DNA of 64,000 bases from Bacillus sp. 1780r2a1 (GCA_024134725.1 CP099863.1:4120417-4184416), one strand, 5' to 3'. Shown: positions 34,545 through 44,948, counted from the first letter of the stretch. Program-made: numbers and translations. The notes: a model not told the origin generated them from the sequence alone.

Positions 34545-35765
34545 TTATAATGACTCGCGTGATAGCTTCACCGTGACCGTTTGTTTTTTGCCTTGTCGAT
34601 AAAACGTCACTTCCATACTATCACCTATTTCTTTGTCGATATATAAATGCTTACGTAATCCTACTAAGTCTTTAATATCTTCTCCATCTAAGGCAACAAT
34701 AACGTCATATTCTTTTAAGCCTGCTTTAGCAGCTGGTGAGCCATTTGCAACATTTAATACGGCAACACCATTTACAACGTCTTGCGGAAGCTTTAACGTT
34801 TCTTTTAGATGATAACCTGATATTTCGCTTAACGATAATGTTCCAACACCTAAATAAGGTCTTCTTACTTCTCCATACTTTTCTAAATCATCTACAACAG
34901 GTCTGGCCATATTGATTGGAATAGCTAAGCCAATTCCTTCAACTTCTTGCTGAGAAATTTTCATGGAGTTAATTCCAATTAACCTGCCGTCAATGTTAAT
35001 TAAAGCACCGCCACTGTTACCAGGGTTAATCGCTGCATCCGTTTGAATAACTTCTGCTTGCCAATCAGGGCTTCCATCACCATTTAAGTCCTGTGGAATG
35101 ACACGATTGACACCAGAGACTACACCTTGTGTTACAGAACCAGAGAACTGCAGTCCAAGAGGGTTTCCAATAGCAATAACCGGCTCCCCAACTTTCAGCT
35201 TATCTGAATCCCCATAGTTAGCAATTTTGGTTACGTGTTCAGCATCAATCTCAATAACGGCTAAATCCATTAACTCATCGCTTCCCAATGTGCGTGCAGG
35301 TACTCTAGATCCGTCATACAAGCTGACTTCAATTTGCTTGGCACCTTGAATCACATGATGATTTGTAATGATAAAGGCTTTGTTTCCCCGTTTTTTATAG
35401 ATGACACCCGAACCCGTGCCAGCGTCTGTCCCACTTTCATTCCAAAAACTTTCGCCTTGCTGAATATTTACTACTCCAACCACTGCTTCATTAACTTGGT
35501 TCACAGCTTTTGTAGTATCTGTGTTTACATCAACAGATACCGTTTTCTGAACAATATCTTCACCATTTTGAATGGAGCCTTGACTTTCTTCTGCTGGAGG
35601 GTTTGGAAGTAAATTTGATTCCGATAAAAATGGAAGTGCAATGACAACCACTATTCCTCCAATGATTGCTCCTATTAATGACGACAGAAACCAGCCTCCA
35701 CGTCTTCTTGGCTTTTGACGTGAAGGAGACGGTTCACGATTCTCATCATAATGTTCCATATCCAT
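34545..35765 (-). CDS. htrA: HtrA/DegP-family membrane-anchored serine protease
   Basis: The 406-residue protein has a cytoplasmic proline/arginine-rich start, one membrane anchor (about 25-50), a trypsin-like domain with ITNHHVIQGA (His), DLAVIEID (Asp) and INPGNSGGALIN (Ser), and a C-terminal PDZ domain (SPAAKAGLKEYDVIVALDG). It degrades misfolded proteins outside the membrane. Its position at the end of the wal operon matches yyxA (htrC) of B. subtilis. I start at 35765, seven bases after AAAGG; ATGs at 35780 and 35759 are possible. A gap of about 120 bases to walJ could hold its own promoter. Confidence 0.93.
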   Translation of the reverse strand: MDMEHYDENREPSPSRQKPRRRGGWFLSSLIGAIIGGIVVVIALPFLSESNLLPNPPAEESQGSIQNGEDIVQKTVSVDVNTDTTKAVNQVNEAVVGVVNIQQGESFWNESGTDAGTGSGVIYKKRGNKAFIITNHHVIQGAKQIEVSLYDGSRVPARTLGSDELMDLAVIEIDAEHVTKIANYGDSDKLKVGEPVIAIGNPLGLQFSGSVTQGVVSGVNRVIPQDLNGDGSPDWQAEVIQTDAAINPGNSGGALINIDGRLIGINSMKISQQEVEGIGLAIPINMARPVVDDLEKYGEVRRPYLGVGTLSLSEISGYHLKETLKLPQDVVNGVAVLNVANGSPAAKAGLKEYDVIVALDGEDIKDLVGLRKHLYIDKEIGDSMEVTFYRQGKKQTVTVKLSRESL

Positions 35766-35886
35766 CACCGACCTTTTCATTTATTATGATTATACGTACC
35801 GAAACAGATTAACTATTACTTTTTTAGACACTTCTGTTTCTTTCTAACCATCTAAATGAAGTTATTTTTTGTTTTGTTCATGTAGA

Positions 35887-36681
35887 CTATACATAAACAA
35901 TCGGTGTTGGTCTATTAGGGTCTGTATCATAAAGTTTTATCTGTTCTTTCACATCAATATCTTTTTCAGCTAAAACTTGTGAAACAGACATTCGAGCAAT
36001 TTCTTTCATATTGTTATCTAAACTTAAATGAGCTAGATAAATCCTCTCTGTCTGATCGCCAATAACATCAGCCATTGCCAATGCTGCATCCTCATTTGAA
36101 ACGTGACCCACATCGCTCAAAATACGACGCTTAACGCTCCAAGGATACCTGCCCATGCGAAGCATCTCAACATCATGATTGCTTTCAAAAACAAAAGCCT
36201 GACTATTTTTAATAATGCCTTTCATGCGATCACTTACATAGCCAGTATCCGTAATTAACGTCAGTTTTTTATCTCCTTGATGAAAAACATAAAACATTGG
36301 TTCAGCAGCGTCATGCGACACACCAAACGATTCAACATCAATGCTTCCAAATGTTTTATTTTGACCAATTTCAAAGTGAAATTGTTGATCCGGTGATACC
36401 TGGCCAATTAACCCGTCCATAGCTTTCCATGTTTTTGCATTTGCATAAATAGGTAGCTTATATTTACGGGCTAACACGCCTAGCCCTTTAATGTGATCAC
36501 TATGTTCATGAGTTACCAGTATCCCCGATACGTTGTGAATATCTCGATCGATTTCTTGAAAAAGTGACTCCATTTTTTTACCACTTAAGCCTGCATCGAC
36601 TAATAGCGATTGGTCTCCATCACTTACAAAAATCGCATTTCCAGTACTACCGCTAGCTAGCACGCTAAAATGCAAACTCAT
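35887..36681 (-). CDS. walJ: MBL-fold hydrolase WalJ (YycJ)
   Basis: The 264-residue metallo-beta-lactamase-fold protein has [13 protein letters not shown] (metal-binding HxHxDH), ITDTGY and a later LAHLSLDNN. WalJ is the conserved nuclease-like member of the WalRK operon and is linked with coordination of DNA replication and cell-wall growth (family knowledge). I start at the ATG at 36681, eight bases after GGAG, rather than at an in-frame GTG three codons earlier. Confidence 0.93.
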   Translation of the reverse strand: MSLHFSVLASGSTGNAIFVSDGDQSLLVDAGLSGKKMESLFQEIDRDIHNVSGILVTHEHSDHIKGLGVLARKYKLPIYANAKTWKAMDGLIGQVSPDQQFHFEIGQNKTFGSIDVESFGVSHDAAEPMFYVFHQGDKKLTLITDTGYVSDRMKGIIKNSQAFVFESNHDVEMLRMGRYPWSVKRRILSDVGHVSNEDAALAMADVIGDQTERIYLAHLSLDNNMKEIARMSVSQVLAEKDIDVKEQIKLYDTDPNRPTPIVYV

Positions 36682-36699
36682 TTTTCTCACTCCAATATA

Positions 36700-37479
36700 C
36701 TATTTTGAACTCTTTTGAATGATTTGCCCTTCAAAAGCATTTACAAAATAGTCAACATCTTCGTCTACGACAACGTGCCAAGTAGGTGCAAGGACCTGTG
36801 AGCTTGGCAAAGGTAAATCAAAAGTATAATAACCTAACTCTACTTCTGTTACCGTGCTTTTTTCGGTTAACTCTTCTTTTAAATACAGATTTTCAAGCAC
36901 TTTAATTGGCGCAAGAACTTCTTGTTCATCGTCTAAAGGCTCGATATTTTCCATAAGGGTCTGCTCATAAGAAGTAATTTCATTTTTGTCATTTAAATGC
37001 GCAATGACAATGCCATTTTCATTATCGTAAATAACTTTATTTTTATACTGTTGATAAAATGTAATTGTATTTTTATCTTCATTGATTTTCCAAAGTGTAT
37101 ATGCATTCCCGGAAAGAACATAGTCTTGTAAGAACTGGTTTAGCTTTGATGTTTTATTCTTTGTAGGAACAGGAATTGGTTTATCTAACGTACTTTCAAT
37201 TGTTTTTTCATCAATTAATTTTGCTTTTTGCTTTTTAAGCTTTTTCAAATCGCTTTCACTAAACCCTTTACTATTTGCGTTTAGTGAAGATGCATTTTTT
37301 TCAATCTTAGGAAGCTCCGTGTAAGTAATTCCTTCTGCAGCTAGCTGATCTTCAATACTTGATTCAACAAATAATGAATACTGATCTTGATCATGCTTTT
37401 TCATGAATTGATAAATTAAAAATAAATCTAAGACTAGGAACGTTACAATGAAAATCGATTTCGTTTTATTCCAATCCAC
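36700..37479 (-). CDS. walI: WalK regulatory protein WalI (YycI)
   Basis: The 259-residue protein begins MDWNKTKSIFIVTFLVLDLFL, a short tail and one membrane helix, followed by an extracytoplasmic domain. In B. subtilis YycI forms a complex with YycH and the sensor WalK that tunes WalK activity. The start overlaps the end of walH by 14 bases. Sequence start and position identify it clearly. Confidence 0.93.
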   Translation of the reverse strand: MDWNKTKSIFIVTFLVLDLFLIYQFMKKHDQDQYSLFVESSIEDQLAAEGITYTELPKIEKNASSLNANSKGFSESDLKKLKKQKAKLIDEKTIESTLDKPIPVPTKNKTSKLNQFLQDYVLSGNAYTLWKINEDKNTITFYQQYKNKVIYDNENGIVIAHLNDKNEITSYEQTLMENIEPLDDEQEVLAPIKVLENLYLKEELTEKSTVTEVELGYYTFDLPLPSSQVLAPTWHVVVDEDVDYFVNAFEGQIIQKSSK

Positions 37480-38824
37480 CGTTTACGCCTCCTTCATCAG
37501 GTAACGTAACTCGGTACCACTTGTTATTATAGTAGTAAAACCAAGAAGGAACCAATGTAACGGAATTTGAATCATACTCGGCTTTATCCTTATCTTTTTG
37601 TTGATTGTTCCCAATCCCTTCCTCAAGCTGATATCCAATTGATATGTCATTTAGCAGAGAAGGATCAAAATCCTGATGCTTTTCAATCATTTCAATTACT
37701 TCTTGAGGAGACTGGAGCTGCACTTTCGTTTCAGGTAAGGAAACTTGAACAAAGCGATACAAAGGTCGACGATAATTTAAGACTTCAGCATTACCCCACC
37801 TTTGATAGATTTCTGTCATGCCTTGGTTGCTATATACAGGGTGATTATCGTGATAGTAACGATATGTAATCTCTTTTGTTACACGATTCCAACTATCAAA
37901 ACGGTAATCGGGCTCTGTCCATCCGGCATGATCATTAACAAAGCTAAAGCTACGATTTAATAAATTTGCGTCATCATTTGATTCTGTATTCGAATTCACG
38001 AGGTTAACATACTCCATCACATTTGTTCGTGTATTTACATTAATAACCTTTGTTCCTTCCGTATACAGCTCTCTATATGCTAAGCTTTCTGTTCGGGCAT
38101 AACTTGGATTTGTAAACAGCGCATCTTGAAATTTACGAATATCTAAAGGTGCTTCATATGCATAAAGCTTGTGCATATCAGGCGTTTGAGCTGGTATGAA
38201 AATATATCGGTTTTCATTCTTTTTATAAACTACGCAACGCTCTGCTGACGTTCCCGCATCTGCTAATTTTTGCACATCGTTCTTCACTACATTACTAATT
38301 TTTACTGCATACACTTTTTGTTGATTATAGTTCACCAAATACATGTTTACAGACAAAGTAGGCGTCTTTTTTATCTTTATGACTACCCGATCAAAATCTA
38401 TCCTTGGTAATTTATCTGTGGTAAAACTAAACATTTGCTGAAAAGTTTCCACTGGTATTAGGTCAGGATATACAATTTCTACAGAATTATTATCATGAAC
38501 ATAGTTTAAAAAGCCACTAGGCTCAATGGCACTCGAAACATCCGTAATATCTGCTAATTTCCACGTTTTCATCTCTTGCAACCATGAGTCTATTTGCTTT
38601 TCTTCATGAGACAGATAGTGACTGCCGCTTTGGTGATAGAGTACCTTCGTAGGACGTATATATTCCTCCAGTTCACTCTTTCCACCTACCTCAGCCTCTT
38701 GAAGGTTTTGGGTTTCAGTATTTAAATCAGAAGGTGATTGATAGGACCATAAATTCCAAGTCAGGAATAAGCTTAAAACCACCAGAATCACTAGCACAAT
38801 GGTTTTTATATTTTCATATCTCAT
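37466..38824 (-). CDS. walH: WalK regulatory protein WalH (YycH)
   Basis: The 452-residue protein has a single N-terminal membrane helix (TIVLVILVVLSLFLTWNLW) and a large extracytoplasmic domain, as in YycH. It restrains or adjusts WalK together with WalI. I chose the ATG at 38824, which overlaps the walK stop codon as ATGA and matches the B. subtilis start (MxxENIKT); another ATG lies two codons upstream. Confidence 0.93.
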   Translation of the reverse strand: MRYENIKTIVLVILVVLSLFLTWNLWSYQSPSDLNTETQNLQEAEVGGKSELEEYIRPTKVLYHQSGSHYLSHEEKQIDSWLQEMKTWKLADITDVSSAIEPSGFLNYVHDNNSVEIVYPDLIPVETFQQMFSFTTDKLPRIDFDRVVIKIKKTPTLSVNMYLVNYNQQKVYAVKISNVVKNDVQKLADAGTSAERCVVYKKNENRYIFIPAQTPDMHKLYAYEAPLDIRKFQDALFTNPSYARTESLAYRELYTEGTKVINVNTRTNVMEYVNLVNSNTESNDDANLLNRSFSFVNDHAGWTEPDYRFDSWNRVTKEITYRYYHDNHPVYSNQGMTEIYQRWGNAEVLNYRRPLYRFVQVSLPETKVQLQSPQEVIEMIEKHQDFDPSLLNDISIGYQLEEGIGNNQQKDKDKAEYDSNSVTLVPSWFYYYNNKWYRVTLPDEGGVNGGLE

Positions 38825-40716
38825 TCCCATTCTTCATCATTCTCGCTTTCAATTGGGAGTGTGAAGTAAATAGATGTCCCAACCCCTTCTTTACTTTCTG
38901 CCCATATTCGACCATCATGAGCTTCAATAATTTCTTTTGCAATCGCTAAACCTAAACCTGTTCCTCCTAGCTTACGCGTTCTCGCTTTATCCACACGATA
39001 AAAGCGTTCAAAGATTTTAGACAGATTTGACTTTGGTATTCCCATGCCTTGGTCTTTAATACTCACCACAATTTCATGCGTGTGTTGTTTAATGGAAAAC
39101 GTAATTGTTCCCCCTTCTGGTGAATACTTAATCGCATTTGAAATAATATTATCTAATACTTGCGTAATTTTATCTTGGTCAATCGCTACATAGATGGATT
39201 CATCAGGTAGTTCTCTAACAAAGGTAATTCCTTGCTCAATTGTCATTTCAAAACGATCAATAATGTAATGATAGAACTTTACAAAGTTAACCGGATCTCG
39301 ACTAAAACGATAGTCTTCGCTATCTAACTTAGATAATTGCAACAAGTCATTAACTAAACGAATCATGCGCTCTGTTTCTGTTTGAGTAACATGTAAAAAG
39401 TTTGGAGCTATCTCTTTATCCTGCCACGCGCCTTCTGCCAAAGCATCTAAGTAGCTTCGCATTGTAGTCAAAGGTGTTCGAAGTTCATGAGAGACGTTTG
39501 CTACAAACTCTCGTCGATCCTGATCGATTTTCTCTTGCTCTGTAATGTCGTGTAAGACAATAATAATTCCGTTGATAAAACCTGTTTCCTTTTGAATAGC
39601 TGACACAGTGGCTCTCAAGATAAACGGTTCTGTTTTCGTACTAAAATCAAGGATTAGTGAATCTTGATTGGCCAATAAGCTTTCAAATGTATGTGTTTCA
39701 TCTAAACCTAAAAGCGTGACAATAGGCTCTGACAATACAGTTTCACGTGAAACGTTTAACATCGACGCAGCTGGGTCATTAATTAAAATCACTCTACCTT
39801 TACGGTCAGTAGCAATAACACCATCTGTCATATGAGCAAGTACAGAGCTTAGCTTACGCCGCTCTCCTTCAGTAGTAGCTTGTGCTTCTTGCAGTTTCCT
39901 TGTCAAATTATTAAACGTTAAGGCAAGCTGTCCTATCTCATCATAACCGTAGACCTTTGCTTTTCTTGAGAAGTTTCCTTTTGCCATTTCTAATGCCTGC
40001 TTACGCATCTCAGACATTGGTCGTGTGATCGTTTGAGCCAAAAACACACCTAAAAGTGCTGTAATAACTAACGATATAACTGTACCGGAAGCAAAGATGC
40101 TATTAATTTTCCTCATTTGCTCGTAGACGGGCTCCATCGTCGCAATTAAATAAACAGCACCTAGTATCTCTTGTTCTGACTGTAAACTTTCTCGGCTATT
40201 TGGATTTGTAGAAGCATTTCCTCCTACATCATCCTGTAGACGAATAGGCACAGTCAATACTCTAATTCTGTCACCACTTTTACGATATACCTTATTAGAA
40301 GATGTGCCTGCTAAAAGAGCATTCGTAACGGCTAAATCATTTATTTTTTTCCCTACTATTTGTTCAGGGTTTGGATTTGATGTCCCTATAATACGTCTAT
40401 TCGGGTCAATAACGCGCACTTCTAATATATCTTTAGAAGAAATCCCTTGCATAGAAGCAAAGTCTCTCAGCACTACTTCTAAGTCTTCTTCTAAAGTAGG
40501 GGACGTGTCGTTACGTGTTTTTTCTAGCTCTTGTTCAATATTATAAGCAAGTAACCCTACACGTTCTGTCAATGAATTTGTAAAGTTATTAACAAGTTCT
40601 TTTTCTAACTGGCGTACAAAATAAACACCAATGATTTGCATTGCAATTAAAATAAGCAATACATAAATTAATACAAACTTCAAATGAATGGACTGAAAAA
40701 ACCGGACTTTCTTCAT
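38821..40716 (-). CDS. walK: Essential cell-wall sensor histidine kinase WalK
   Basis: The 631-residue kinase has a membrane helix near 14-34, an extracytoplasmic PAS-like domain, a second helix near 206-228, HAMP (TRPMSEMRKQALEMAKGNF), a PAS domain (about 290-395), a HisKA domain with VSHELRTPLTTMR (His 410) and an ATPase domain (NAIKYSPEGG, KDQGMGIP, GGTGLGLAIAKEI). It controls autolysins and wall metabolism through WalR. It is about 20 residues longer than the B. subtilis protein; the extra part appears to be the GGNASTNPNSRESLQ stretch near 165-180. A near-parS sequence lies in the PAS codons. Confidence 0.96.
   Translation of the reverse strand: MKKVRFFQSIHLKFVLIYVLLILIAMQIIGVYFVRQLEKELVNNFTNSLTERVGLLAYNIEQELEKTRNDTSPTLEEDLEVVLRDFASMQGISSKDILEVRVIDPNRRIIGTSNPNPEQIVGKKINDLAVTNALLAGTSSNKVYRKSGDRIRVLTVPIRLQDDVGGNASTNPNSRESLQSEQEILGAVYLIATMEPVYEQMRKINSIFASGTVISLVITALLGVFLAQTITRPMSEMRKQALEMAKGNFSRKAKVYGYDEIGQLALTFNNLTRKLQEAQATTEGERRKLSSVLAHMTDGVIATDRKGRVILINDPAASMLNVSRETVLSEPIVTLLGLDETHTFESLLANQDSLILDFSTKTEPFILRATVSAIQKETGFINGIIIVLHDITEQEKIDQDRREFVANVSHELRTPLTTMRSYLDALAEGAWQDKEIAPNFLHVTQTETERMIRLVNDLLQLSKLDSEDYRFSRDPVNFVKFYHYIIDRFEMTIEQGITFVRELPDESIYVAIDQDKITQVLDNIISNAIKYSPEGGTITFSIKQHTHEIVVSIKDQGMGIPKSNLSKIFERFYRVDKARTRKLGGTGLGLAIAKEIIEAHDGRIWAESKEGVGTSIYFTLPIESENDEEWE
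39739..39754. other. parS-like site inside walK
   Basis: AGTTTCACGTGAAACG shares the 14 central bases of parS (TGTTTCACGTGAAACA), differing only at the two ends. ParB (Spo0J) may bind it. It lies about 14.5 kb from the exact parS in parB. Confidence 0.6.
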
Positions 40717-40725
40717 AACGTAGCG

Positions 40726-41433
40726 TTACTCCTGCTCTGGACTACGCAAATAATAACCTACCCCACGTCTTGTTACAATCCACATTGGATGGCTTGGATT
40801 ATCTTCAATTTTCTCACGTAATCTTCGAACAGTAACATCAACTGTACGAACATCACCAAAATAGTCATAGCCCCATACTGTTTGTAACAAGTGCTCTCGC
40901 GTCATAACTTGTCCGATATGCTTTGCCAAGTAATGCAGCAATTCAAATTCACGATGTGTCAATTCAATCGTTTCTCCACGCTTTGAAACAATATAAGCAT
41001 CAGGATGAATGACAAGTGCACCGATTGTAATCTCATTGCTCTCTTCTTCTTCAACATTATTTGAAATCTGTTGATGTCTTCTTAAATTTGCTTTCACTCG
41101 CGCCAACAGCTCTCTGGTACTGAAAGGCTTTGTTACATAATCATCTGCACCTAGTTCAAGGCCAAGTACTTTATCAATTTCAGAATCTTTAGCGGTCAGC
41201 ATAATAATTGGCATATCATACTTTTTTCGAACTTCTCGACACACTTCCATGCCATCTTTTTGCGGTAGCATAATATCTAACAGAATCATTTCTGGTTGTA
41301 CTTCTTCCACCTTTTCAAGTGCTTCTACACCATCGTAAGCGCAAAACACTTCGTAACCTTCTTTTTGCAGATTGAACTTTAAAATATCTGCAATTGGCTT
41401 TTCATCATCTACTACTAAAATACGTTTATCCAT
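40726..41433 (-). CDS. walR: Essential response regulator WalR
   Basis: The 235-residue OmpR-family regulator has a receiver domain ([10 protein letters not shown], phospho-acceptor in [25 protein letters not shown]) and a winged helix ([42 protein letters not shown]). It acts with WalK, nine bases downstream, on wall hydrolase genes. The start [13 protein letters not shown] at 41433 matches B. subtilis; an ATG two codons earlier is also close to the AAAGGAG site. It is the first gene of walRKHIJ-htrA. A TATAAT lies on the minus strand near 41510. Confidence 0.96.
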   Translation of the reverse strand: MDKRILVVDDEKPIADILKFNLQKEGYEVFCAYDGVEALEKVEEVQPEMILLDIMLPQKDGMEVCREVRKKYDMPIIMLTAKDSEIDKVLGLELGADDYVTKPFSTRELLARVKANLRRHQQISNNVEEEESNEITIGALVIHPDAYIVSKRGETIELTHREFELLHYLAKHIGQVMTREHLLQTVWGYDYFGDVRTVDVTVRRLREKIEDNPSHPMWIVTRRGVGYYLRSPEQE

Positions 41434-41593
41434 GATCATCGTTCTCCTTTTATCATTTCGAACAAAAAATAGGAAAGTAAGTATTCATAATGTTTGAATA
41501 CACTAATTGTATTATACTTCATAACATAGTAATCGTCACAAATTCATCCTCTACTATACAACAACAGCATTAATTTTCAACCATATACAAACA

Positions 41594-41625
41594 AAAAAGC
41601 ATGACTTTTAAAAGTCATGCTTTTT
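41594..41625. terminator. Terminator after the tRNA block
   Basis: A 32-base perfect palindrome (arms AAAAAGCATGACTTTT and complement) lies two bases past the last tRNA gene. T runs on both strands allow bidirectional use. It separates the tRNAs from walR. Confidence 0.88.
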
Positions 41626-41626
41626 A

Positions 41627-41699
41627 TGGCTCGGGACGGAATCGAACCGCCGACACAAGGATTTTCAGTCCTTTGCTCTACCAACTGAGCTACCGAGCC
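41627..41699 (-). tRNA. tRNA-Phe (GAA)
   Basis: The acceptor arms GGCTCGG and CCGAGCC pair, and the anticodon loop TGAAAAT between AGGAC and its partner reads GAA. D and T loops (GGTAGAG, GTTCGATTC) are normal. The 3' CCA is not encoded: A at the discriminator is followed by TAAAAA. Confidence 0.97.
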
Positions 41700-41708
41700 A
41701 TCATCAAA

Positions 41709-41784
41709 TGGCGGTCCCGACGGGAATCGAACCCGCGATCTCCTGCGTGACAGGCAGGCATGTTAACCGCTACACCACGGGACC
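41709..41784 (-). tRNA. tRNA-Asp (GTC)
   Basis: Acceptor arms GGTCCCG and CGGGACC; anticodon arm CCTGC-CTGTCAC-GCAGG gives GTC. The discriminator G is followed by an encoded CCA, the only one of the four with it. Confidence 0.97.
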
Positions 41785-41809
41785 CTCAGTTTATAATATG
41801 TAATAAAAA

Positions 41810-41881
41810 TGACCCGTACGGGATTCGAACCCGTGTTACCGCCGTGAAAGGGCGGTGTCTTAACCGCTTGACCAACGGGCC
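41810..41881 (-). tRNA. tRNA-Glu (TTC)
   Basis: Acceptor arms GGCCCGT and ACGGGTC; anticodon arm CCGCC-CTTTCAC-GGCGG gives TTC. CCA is not encoded. Confidence 0.97.
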
Positions 41882-41894
41882 ATAGTAATAAAAG

Positions 41895-41967
41895 TGAGCC
41901 ATGAAGGACTCGAACCTTCGACCCTCTGATTAAAAGTCAGATGCTCTACCAACTGAGCTAATGGCTC
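41895..41967 (-). tRNA. tRNA-Lys (TTT)
   Basis: Acceptor arms GAGCCAT and ATGGCTC; anticodon arm CTGAC-TTTTAAT-CAG gives TTT. CCA is not encoded. It is the first of four tRNAs transcribed in the order Lys-Glu-Asp-Phe, the arrangement known between purA and walR in B. subtilis. Confidence 0.97.
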
Positions 41968-42064
41968 ATACTATGAATATCAGCGACATGTGTAATAATA
42001 ACATGATTTAGATACTAAATGCAATAGTTTTTTTAGAAAAACATTTTTAAGAAATGAATTTAAC

Positions 42065-42102
42065 AAAAAACCAACGTTTAAGAAACTAAACGTTGGTTTT
42101 TT
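42065..42102. terminator. Terminator after purA
   Basis: AAAAAACCAACGTTTA (42065-42080) and TAAACGTTGGTTTTTT (42087-42102) form a 16-bp perfect stem with a six-base loop just past the purA stop codon. Confidence 0.9.
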
Positions 42103-42109
42103 TACACTA

Positions 42110-43396
42110 TTAGCTATAAACTCCGCGTAATACGTTTGTTTGTTTACGATCTGGTCCCACTGAGAAAATGGATAACGGAATACCAGTTAATTGTGAAACA
42201 CGCTCTAAATAATGACGTGCATTCTCAGGTAACTCATCTAAAGATTTCACACCTGTAATATCTTCCGTCCAACCTGGAAGCTCTTCATAAACAGGCTCAC
42301 ATTTAGCTAAAACGTTTAAGCTAGCTGGGAATTCTTCAATGATTTTACCTTCATAACGATATGCTACACAGATCTTCAATTTTTCAATTCCTGTTAAAAC
42401 ATCGATTGAGTTTAAAGATAAATCTGTGATACCACTTACGCGACGCGCGTGACGAACAACTACGCTGTCAAACCAACCAACGCGACGTGGACGACCTGTT
42501 GTTGTTCCGTATTCACGACCTACTTCACGAATTTGATCACCAATTTCGTTTGTTAATTCTGTTGGGAACGGACCGTCACCAACACGAGTTGTGTATGCTT
42601 TTGATACACCCACTACATGCTTGATTTTTGAAGGACCTACACCTGAACCGATTGTTACCCCACCAGCAACAGGGTTAGAAGAAGTTACAAACGGATATGT
42701 TCCTTGGTCGATATCTAACATAACACCTTGTGCACCTTCAAATAATACGCGACGACCTTCGTCTAAAGCATCATTTAATACAACAGACGTATCGACAACA
42801 TATTTTGCAACCTGTTGACCATACTCGTAATATTCATCTAAGATATCTTCTAATTTAAAGCCTTCTACTTCATACATTCTTTCAAGAAGACGATTTTTTT
42901 CAGCTAAGTTTTGCGTTAATTTTGCTTCAAACACTTCACGGTCTAATAAATCTGCAATACGGATACCTACACGTGCAGCTTTATCCATATATGCTGGACC
43001 AATTCCTTTTTTCGTTGTTCCAATTTTATTATCACCTTTGCGCTCTTCTTCTACCTCATCTAATTTTAAGTGGTAAGGTAAAATAACATGCGCACGGTTA
43101 CTAATACGTAAGTTATCTGTTGTTACGTTACGATCATGTAGATATTTTAATTCTTGAACAAGTGCTTTTGGATCTACAACCATACCATTTCCAATCACAC
43201 AAACTTTATCATCATAAAAAATCCCTGAAGGAATTAAATGTAATTTGTACGTTTCACCATTAAACTTAATCGTATGACCAGCATTGTTTCCACCTTGGTA
43301 ACGTGCAATTACTTCTGCATTTTCTGACAGGAAGTCTGTAATCTTCCCTTTTCCTTCATCTCCCCATTGTGTTCCTACTACAACAACTGAAGACAT
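42110..43396 (-). CDS. purA: Adenylosuccinate synthetase
   Basis: The 428-residue enzyme joins IMP and aspartate with GTP to give adenylosuccinate, the first step to AMP. Signatures: [17 protein letters not shown] (GTP-binding loop), [16 protein letters not shown] and [14 protein letters not shown]. Length equals the family standard. It is a single gene with GGAGG before the ATG and a clear promoter upstream. I saw no PurR box in the leader with certainty. Confidence 0.97.
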   Translation of the reverse strand: MSSVVVVGTQWGDEGKGKITDFLSENAEVIARYQGGNNAGHTIKFNGETYKLHLIPSGIFYDDKVCVIGNGMVVDPKALVQELKYLHDRNVTTDNLRISNRAHVILPYHLKLDEVEEERKGDNKIGTTKKGIGPAYMDKAARVGIRIADLLDREVFEAKLTQNLAEKNRLLERMYEVEGFKLEDILDEYYEYGQQVAKYVVDTSVVLNDALDEGRRVLFEGAQGVMLDIDQGTYPFVTSSNPVAGGVTIGSGVGPSKIKHVVGVSKAYTTRVGDGPFPTELTNEIGDQIREVGREYGTTTGRPRRVGWFDSVVVRHARRVSGITDLSLNSIDVLTGIEKLKICVAYRYEGKIIEEFPASLNVLAKCEPVYEELPGWTEDITGVKSLDELPENARHYLERVSQLTGIPLSIFSVGPDRKQTNVLRGVYS

Positions 43397-43456
43397 ATCT
43401 TAAGCACCTCCGCTTAGTAAGCAACAGCCTACTACGACATAATTTAACCGTAAATA

Positions 43457-43485
43457 AGTGTATCAATTTATCATAGTAAAGTCAA
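43457..43485 (-). promoter_or_regulatory. purA promoter (SigA type)
   Basis: Minus-strand TTGACT (43480-43485) and TACACT (43457-43462) are separated by 17 bases, about 60 bases upstream of the purA start. Confidence 0.65.
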
Positions 43486-43562
43486 TGTAAATCCGAACTA
43501 TTTAATCTTAAACAAAGATAATATACTGCTTTTTACCGAACATATACGATATATATACAAAA

Positions 43563-43585
43563 AAACCTCTCGAATTGAGAGGTTT
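43563..43585 (-). terminator. Terminator overlapping the dnaC stop codon
   Basis: AAACCTCTC (43563-43571) pairs with GAGAGGTTT (43577-43585), with TTTTT following on the minus strand. The stop codon lies in the first arm as transcribed. Confidence 0.85.
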
Positions 43586-44948
43586 ATGCACCTGGTGGTA
43601 CACCCGAATCATCAAAGCGTCTTTCTAAGTTTACGAATTTATTATATTCCTTCACAAAAGCTAATTGCACCGTTCCAACTGGCCCGTTACGCTGCTTAGC
43701 AATGATAATTTCGATAATATTTTGATTTTCAGTATCTTTTTCATAGTAGTCTTCACGATATAAAAAGGCAACAATATCAGCATCCTGCTCAATACTTCCT
43801 GATTCACGAATATCCGACATCATTGGTCTTTTATCTTGACGTTGCTCAACTCCACGTGAAAGCTGAGATAGTGCAATAACAGGAACTTGAAGTTCACGTG
43901 CCAATGCTTTTAACGAACGAGAAATCTCCGATACTTCTTGTTGACGATTCTCGCCGCTTCGACCGTTTCCTTGAATTAACTGTAGATAATCAATTAAAAT
44001 CATTCCTAGGCCGCCTTCTTGCTTCAGACGTCTACATTTTGAGCGAATTTCTCCTACTCGTACACCTGGCGTGTCATCTATATAAATACCAGCATTAGAT
44101 AGAGAGCCCATTGCCATGGTTAGCTTTCCCCAATCTTCCGATGTTAAAGAGCCTGTTCTTAACCTTTGTGCATCAATATTACCTTCTGCACAAAGCATCC
44201 TCATAACAAGCTGTTCCGCTCCCATCTCCAAACTGAAAATCGCTACGTTTTCATCTGTTTTGGTTGCTACGTTTTGGGCAATATTTAGCGCAAATGCAGT
44301 TTTACCTACCGATGGACGTGCGGCAACAATGATTAAATCGTTTCGCTGAAACCCTGCAGTCATGCGGTCTAAATCAGTAAACCCTGTTGGAATCCCTGTA
44401 ATGTCACCTTTACGATTGTGAAGAACTTCAATATTGTCATAGGTTTGTACCAAAACATCTTTAATATTTTGAAACACGCCCGTATTTTTACGCTGTGCTA
44501 CTTCTAAAATGTTTTTTTCCGCTTCATTCAATAAGACTTCGACTTCATCTTCTCTCGCATAACCCTCTGAAGCAATATCAGTCGCTGTTCGAATAAGCCT
44601 GCGAAGAATCGATTTTTCCTCTACGATTTTCGCATAGTATTCAATGTTAGCAGCAGTTGGTACAGAGTTAGCTAAATCGCTTAGATATGCCACTCCACCT
44701 ATTTCTTCTAAGATTTTTTGATTTGCTAAATCTGATGTAACCGTAACTAAGTCGACCGGTTCACCTTGGTCTGAAAGTTTTAGCATGCATGTAAAAATCT
44801 TTTGGTGAGCTGCTCGATAAAAGTCTTCTGGAATTAATAACTCAGACGCTAACGTTAAAGAAGATGGCTCTAGGAAAATTGCCCCTAATACCGCCTGTTC
44901 AGCTTCGATATTTTGAGGCGGTAGACGATCAGCAAAAAGATCATTCAT
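43584..44948 (-). CDS. dnaC: Replicative DNA helicase (DnaB family; DnaC in Bacillus)
   Basis: The 454-residue hexameric helicase unwinds DNA at the fork. An N-terminal DnaB domain (PPQNIEAEQAVLGAIFLEP) is followed by a RecA-like ATPase: VAARPSVGKTAFALNIA (Walker A), EMGAEQLVMRMLC, ILIDYLQLI (Walker B) and LSQLSRGVEQR. Length is standard. It is co-oriented with rplI and gdpP, from which a hairpin separates it. In B. subtilis this gene is named dnaC although it belongs to the DnaB family. Confidence 0.97.
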   Translation of the reverse strand: MNDLFADRLPPQNIEAEQAVLGAIFLEPSSLTLASELLIPEDFYRAAHQKIFTCMLKLSDQGEPVDLVTVTSDLANQKILEEIGGVAYLSDLANSVPTAANIEYYAKIVEEKSILRRLIRTATDIASEGYAREDEVEVLLNEAEKNILEVAQRKNTGVFQNIKDVLVQTYDNIEVLHNRKGDITGIPTGFTDLDRMTAGFQRNDLIIVAARPSVGKTAFALNIAQNVATKTDENVAIFSLEMGAEQLVMRMLCAEGNIDAQRLRTGSLTSEDWGKLTMAMGSLSNAGIYIDDTPGVRVGEIRSKCRRLKQEGGLGMILIDYLQLIQGNGRSGENRQQEVSEISRSLKALARELQVPVIALSQLSRGVEQRQDKRPMMSDIRESGSIEQDADIVAFLYREDYYEKDTENQNIIEIIIAKQRNGPVGTVQLAFVKEYNKFVNLERRFDDSGVPPGA

